The position numbers and the translations under genes are program-made. DNA of 6,220 nucleotides from Dehalococcoidales bacterium (lineage in GTDB: Bacteria > Chloroflexota > Dehalococcoidia > Dehalococcoidales > RBG-16-60-22): assembly GCA_030639445.1 (NCBI GenBank), contig DAOWCR010000077.1, forward strand, positions 1-6,220, in the 5' to 3' direction. Of the stretch, positions 5,575 to 6,220 are shown in pieces. The first letter of the stretch is position 1; each line of letters begins with the position of its first letter. The notes below the pieces were generated by a model. The model was not told where the DNA came from, did no database searches, and saw nothing but the letters and a program-made list of their open reading frames with translations.

Positions 5575-5591
5575 GCCAGACCGGTCTTGGC
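5575..5591. promoter_or_regulatory. Candidate operator: palindrome between divergent promoters
   Basis: AGACCGGTCT (5578-5587) is a perfect 10-bp palindrome. It extends to GCC...GGC at 5575-5591 if one bulged base is allowed. It lies next to the minus-strand -35 candidate and overlaps the plus-strand one, so a bound regulator could affect both directions. No regulator gene is visible in the window. Confidence 0.35.
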
Positions 5592-5614
5592 AAAGACGAG
5601 CCATTTATTATATC
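5587..5614 (+). promoter_or_regulatory. Possible promoter of the EamA transporter gene
   Basis: TTGGCA (5587-5592) is followed after 16 bases by TATATC (5609-5614), within an AT-rich stretch upstream of the TTG start at 5671. The leader would be about 50 bases. The overlapping TATTAT (5606-5611) is a closer -10 match but too near this -35. Moderate to weak support. Confidence 0.35.
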
Positions 5615-5670
5615 CTAGCACTAATTAGAGTTTTGAGCGAAAAATAAATAGCGGGAAGGCGGTATTCAAA

Positions 5671-6220
5671 TTGAAGCCGTATGTGACCCTGCTGGTCGGG
5701 GTGCTGTCTGTTTCTTTCGCCGCGATTTTCATTCGCCTGGCGGATGCGCCGCCCCTGGTCATTGCCGCCTATCGCCTGGCCATAGCCTCGGCCATCTTAA
5801 TTCCCATCGCTTCTCTGAAGTCAAGGCACGGCCTGAACAACCTGTCCCGGCGTGACGCGTTCCTGATATTGCTCTCCAGCGTTTTCGTGGCGCTGCATTT
5901 CGCGCTCTGGATAACCTCGCTCAGCTATACCTCCATCGCCAGCTCGGTGGTGCTGGTGACTTCCCATCCGGTATTTGTCGCCGCCATCTCGTATTTTCTA
6001 TGGGGGGAGCGGTTGGGCAAAGTAACCATCGGTGGCATTGTGGTCACGCTGCTGGGCATTGTTATTATCAACTATGGCGGCTTTACTTTTACGGAGAGGG
6101 CTTTCCGGGGTGACCTGCTGGCTTTAATTGCCGCTTTGCCCATGGGCCCTCACCCTATTATCGGAGGCCAGGTCAGGGCCCGCATTGATATTCTGCCTTA
6201 CCTCGCCCTCATCTACACCG
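5671..6220 (+). CDS. EamA/DMT-superfamily membrane transporter, N-terminal part (cut by the right edge)
   Basis: The frame from TTG at 5671 is open for 183 codons to the window end and encodes a very hydrophobic protein of the drug/metabolite transporter superfamily (EamA, ten-helix type). Likely membrane helices are at residues 4-23, 28-48, 63-84, 88-110, 117-135 and 147-166, with a seventh beginning near 174. The segment from SSVVLVTSHPVF (91-102) through the WGERLG end of helix 4 (111-116) to helix 5 is the usual end of the first EamA repeat. The second repeat starts at RGDLLALIAAL (146-156). An AGGCGG-like site (5657-5662) lies 8 bases before the TTG. The first upstream in-frame stop is TAG at 5626, and no ATG or GTG lies between, so TTG is the best start. 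Such proteins export amino acids or other small metabolites; substrate cannot be predicted. It is transcribed away from the radical SAM operon. Confidence 0.85.
   Translation, partial: MKPYVTLLVGVLSVSFAAIFIRLADAPPLVIAAYRLAIASAILIPIASLKSRHGLNNLSRRDAFLILLSSVFVALHFALWITSLSYTSIASSVVLVTSHPVFVAAISYFLWGERLGKVTIGGIVVTLLGIVIINYGGFTFTERAFRGDLLALIAALPMGPHPIIGGQVRARIDILPYLALIYT

Overview
The window reads as a piece of a bacterial chromosome or metagenomic contig with moderately high G+C. Genes are tightly packed on both strands and have clear but variable Shine-Dalgarno sites. The gene content suggests an anaerobic or facultative bacterium: a corrinoid protein, a UroD/MtaA-type methyltransferase and a COG0731-like radical SAM protein. 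The style of the GMP synthase and EamA proteins makes me favour Chloroflexota, perhaps Dehalococcoidia. That placement is inference from protein flavour, not from a marker comparison.

Left part (1-2338, minus strand, read right to left). A B12-binding corrinoid protein (2338-1694) is followed after 22 bases by an MtaA/CmuA-type cobalamin methyltransferase (1671-649). After a 124-base gap comes guaA (GMP synthase, from 524), which runs off the left edge. In guaA the reading frame breaks at a run of four T (79-82). The conserved GMP synthase sequence resumes in another frame and stays open to the edge, so the gene carries a one-base indel, either a real mutation or a sequence error. The corrinoid protein and methyltransferase form a compact methyl-transfer module. 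No separate substrate-activating methyltransferase and no corrinoid reductase is visible.

Middle part. A D-2-hydroxyacid dehydrogenase (2402-3457, plus strand) diverges from the corrinoid gene across only 63 bases. It converges, with a 10-base gap, on an enolase-superfamily acid-sugar dehydratase/racemase-like gene (4643-3468, minus strand). The latter is the downstream member of a probable two-gene operon with a radical SAM protein (5499-4681, minus strand). Its true start is a GTG behind a strong AAGGAGG, not the upstream ATG of the longest reading frame.

Right part. A 171-base intergenic region separates the radical SAM gene from a divergent, right-truncated EamA/DMT-family membrane transporter starting at a TTG (5671). 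It holds a 10-bp perfect palindrome between two candidate promoters.

How the genes work together. The corrinoid/methyltransferase pair is the only clear functional partnership. The dehydrogenase and the enolase-superfamily enzyme both belong to families acting on 2-hydroxy acids, so a shared role in hydroxy-acid or sugar-acid metabolism is possible but unproven. I see no tRNA, rRNA, CRISPR array, insertion sequence or phage gene, and no clearly novel multi-gene system. The most useful leads are the guaA frameshift, the stand-alone CmuA-like two-gene methyltransfer module, and the KxH variant of the enolase-superfamily active site.
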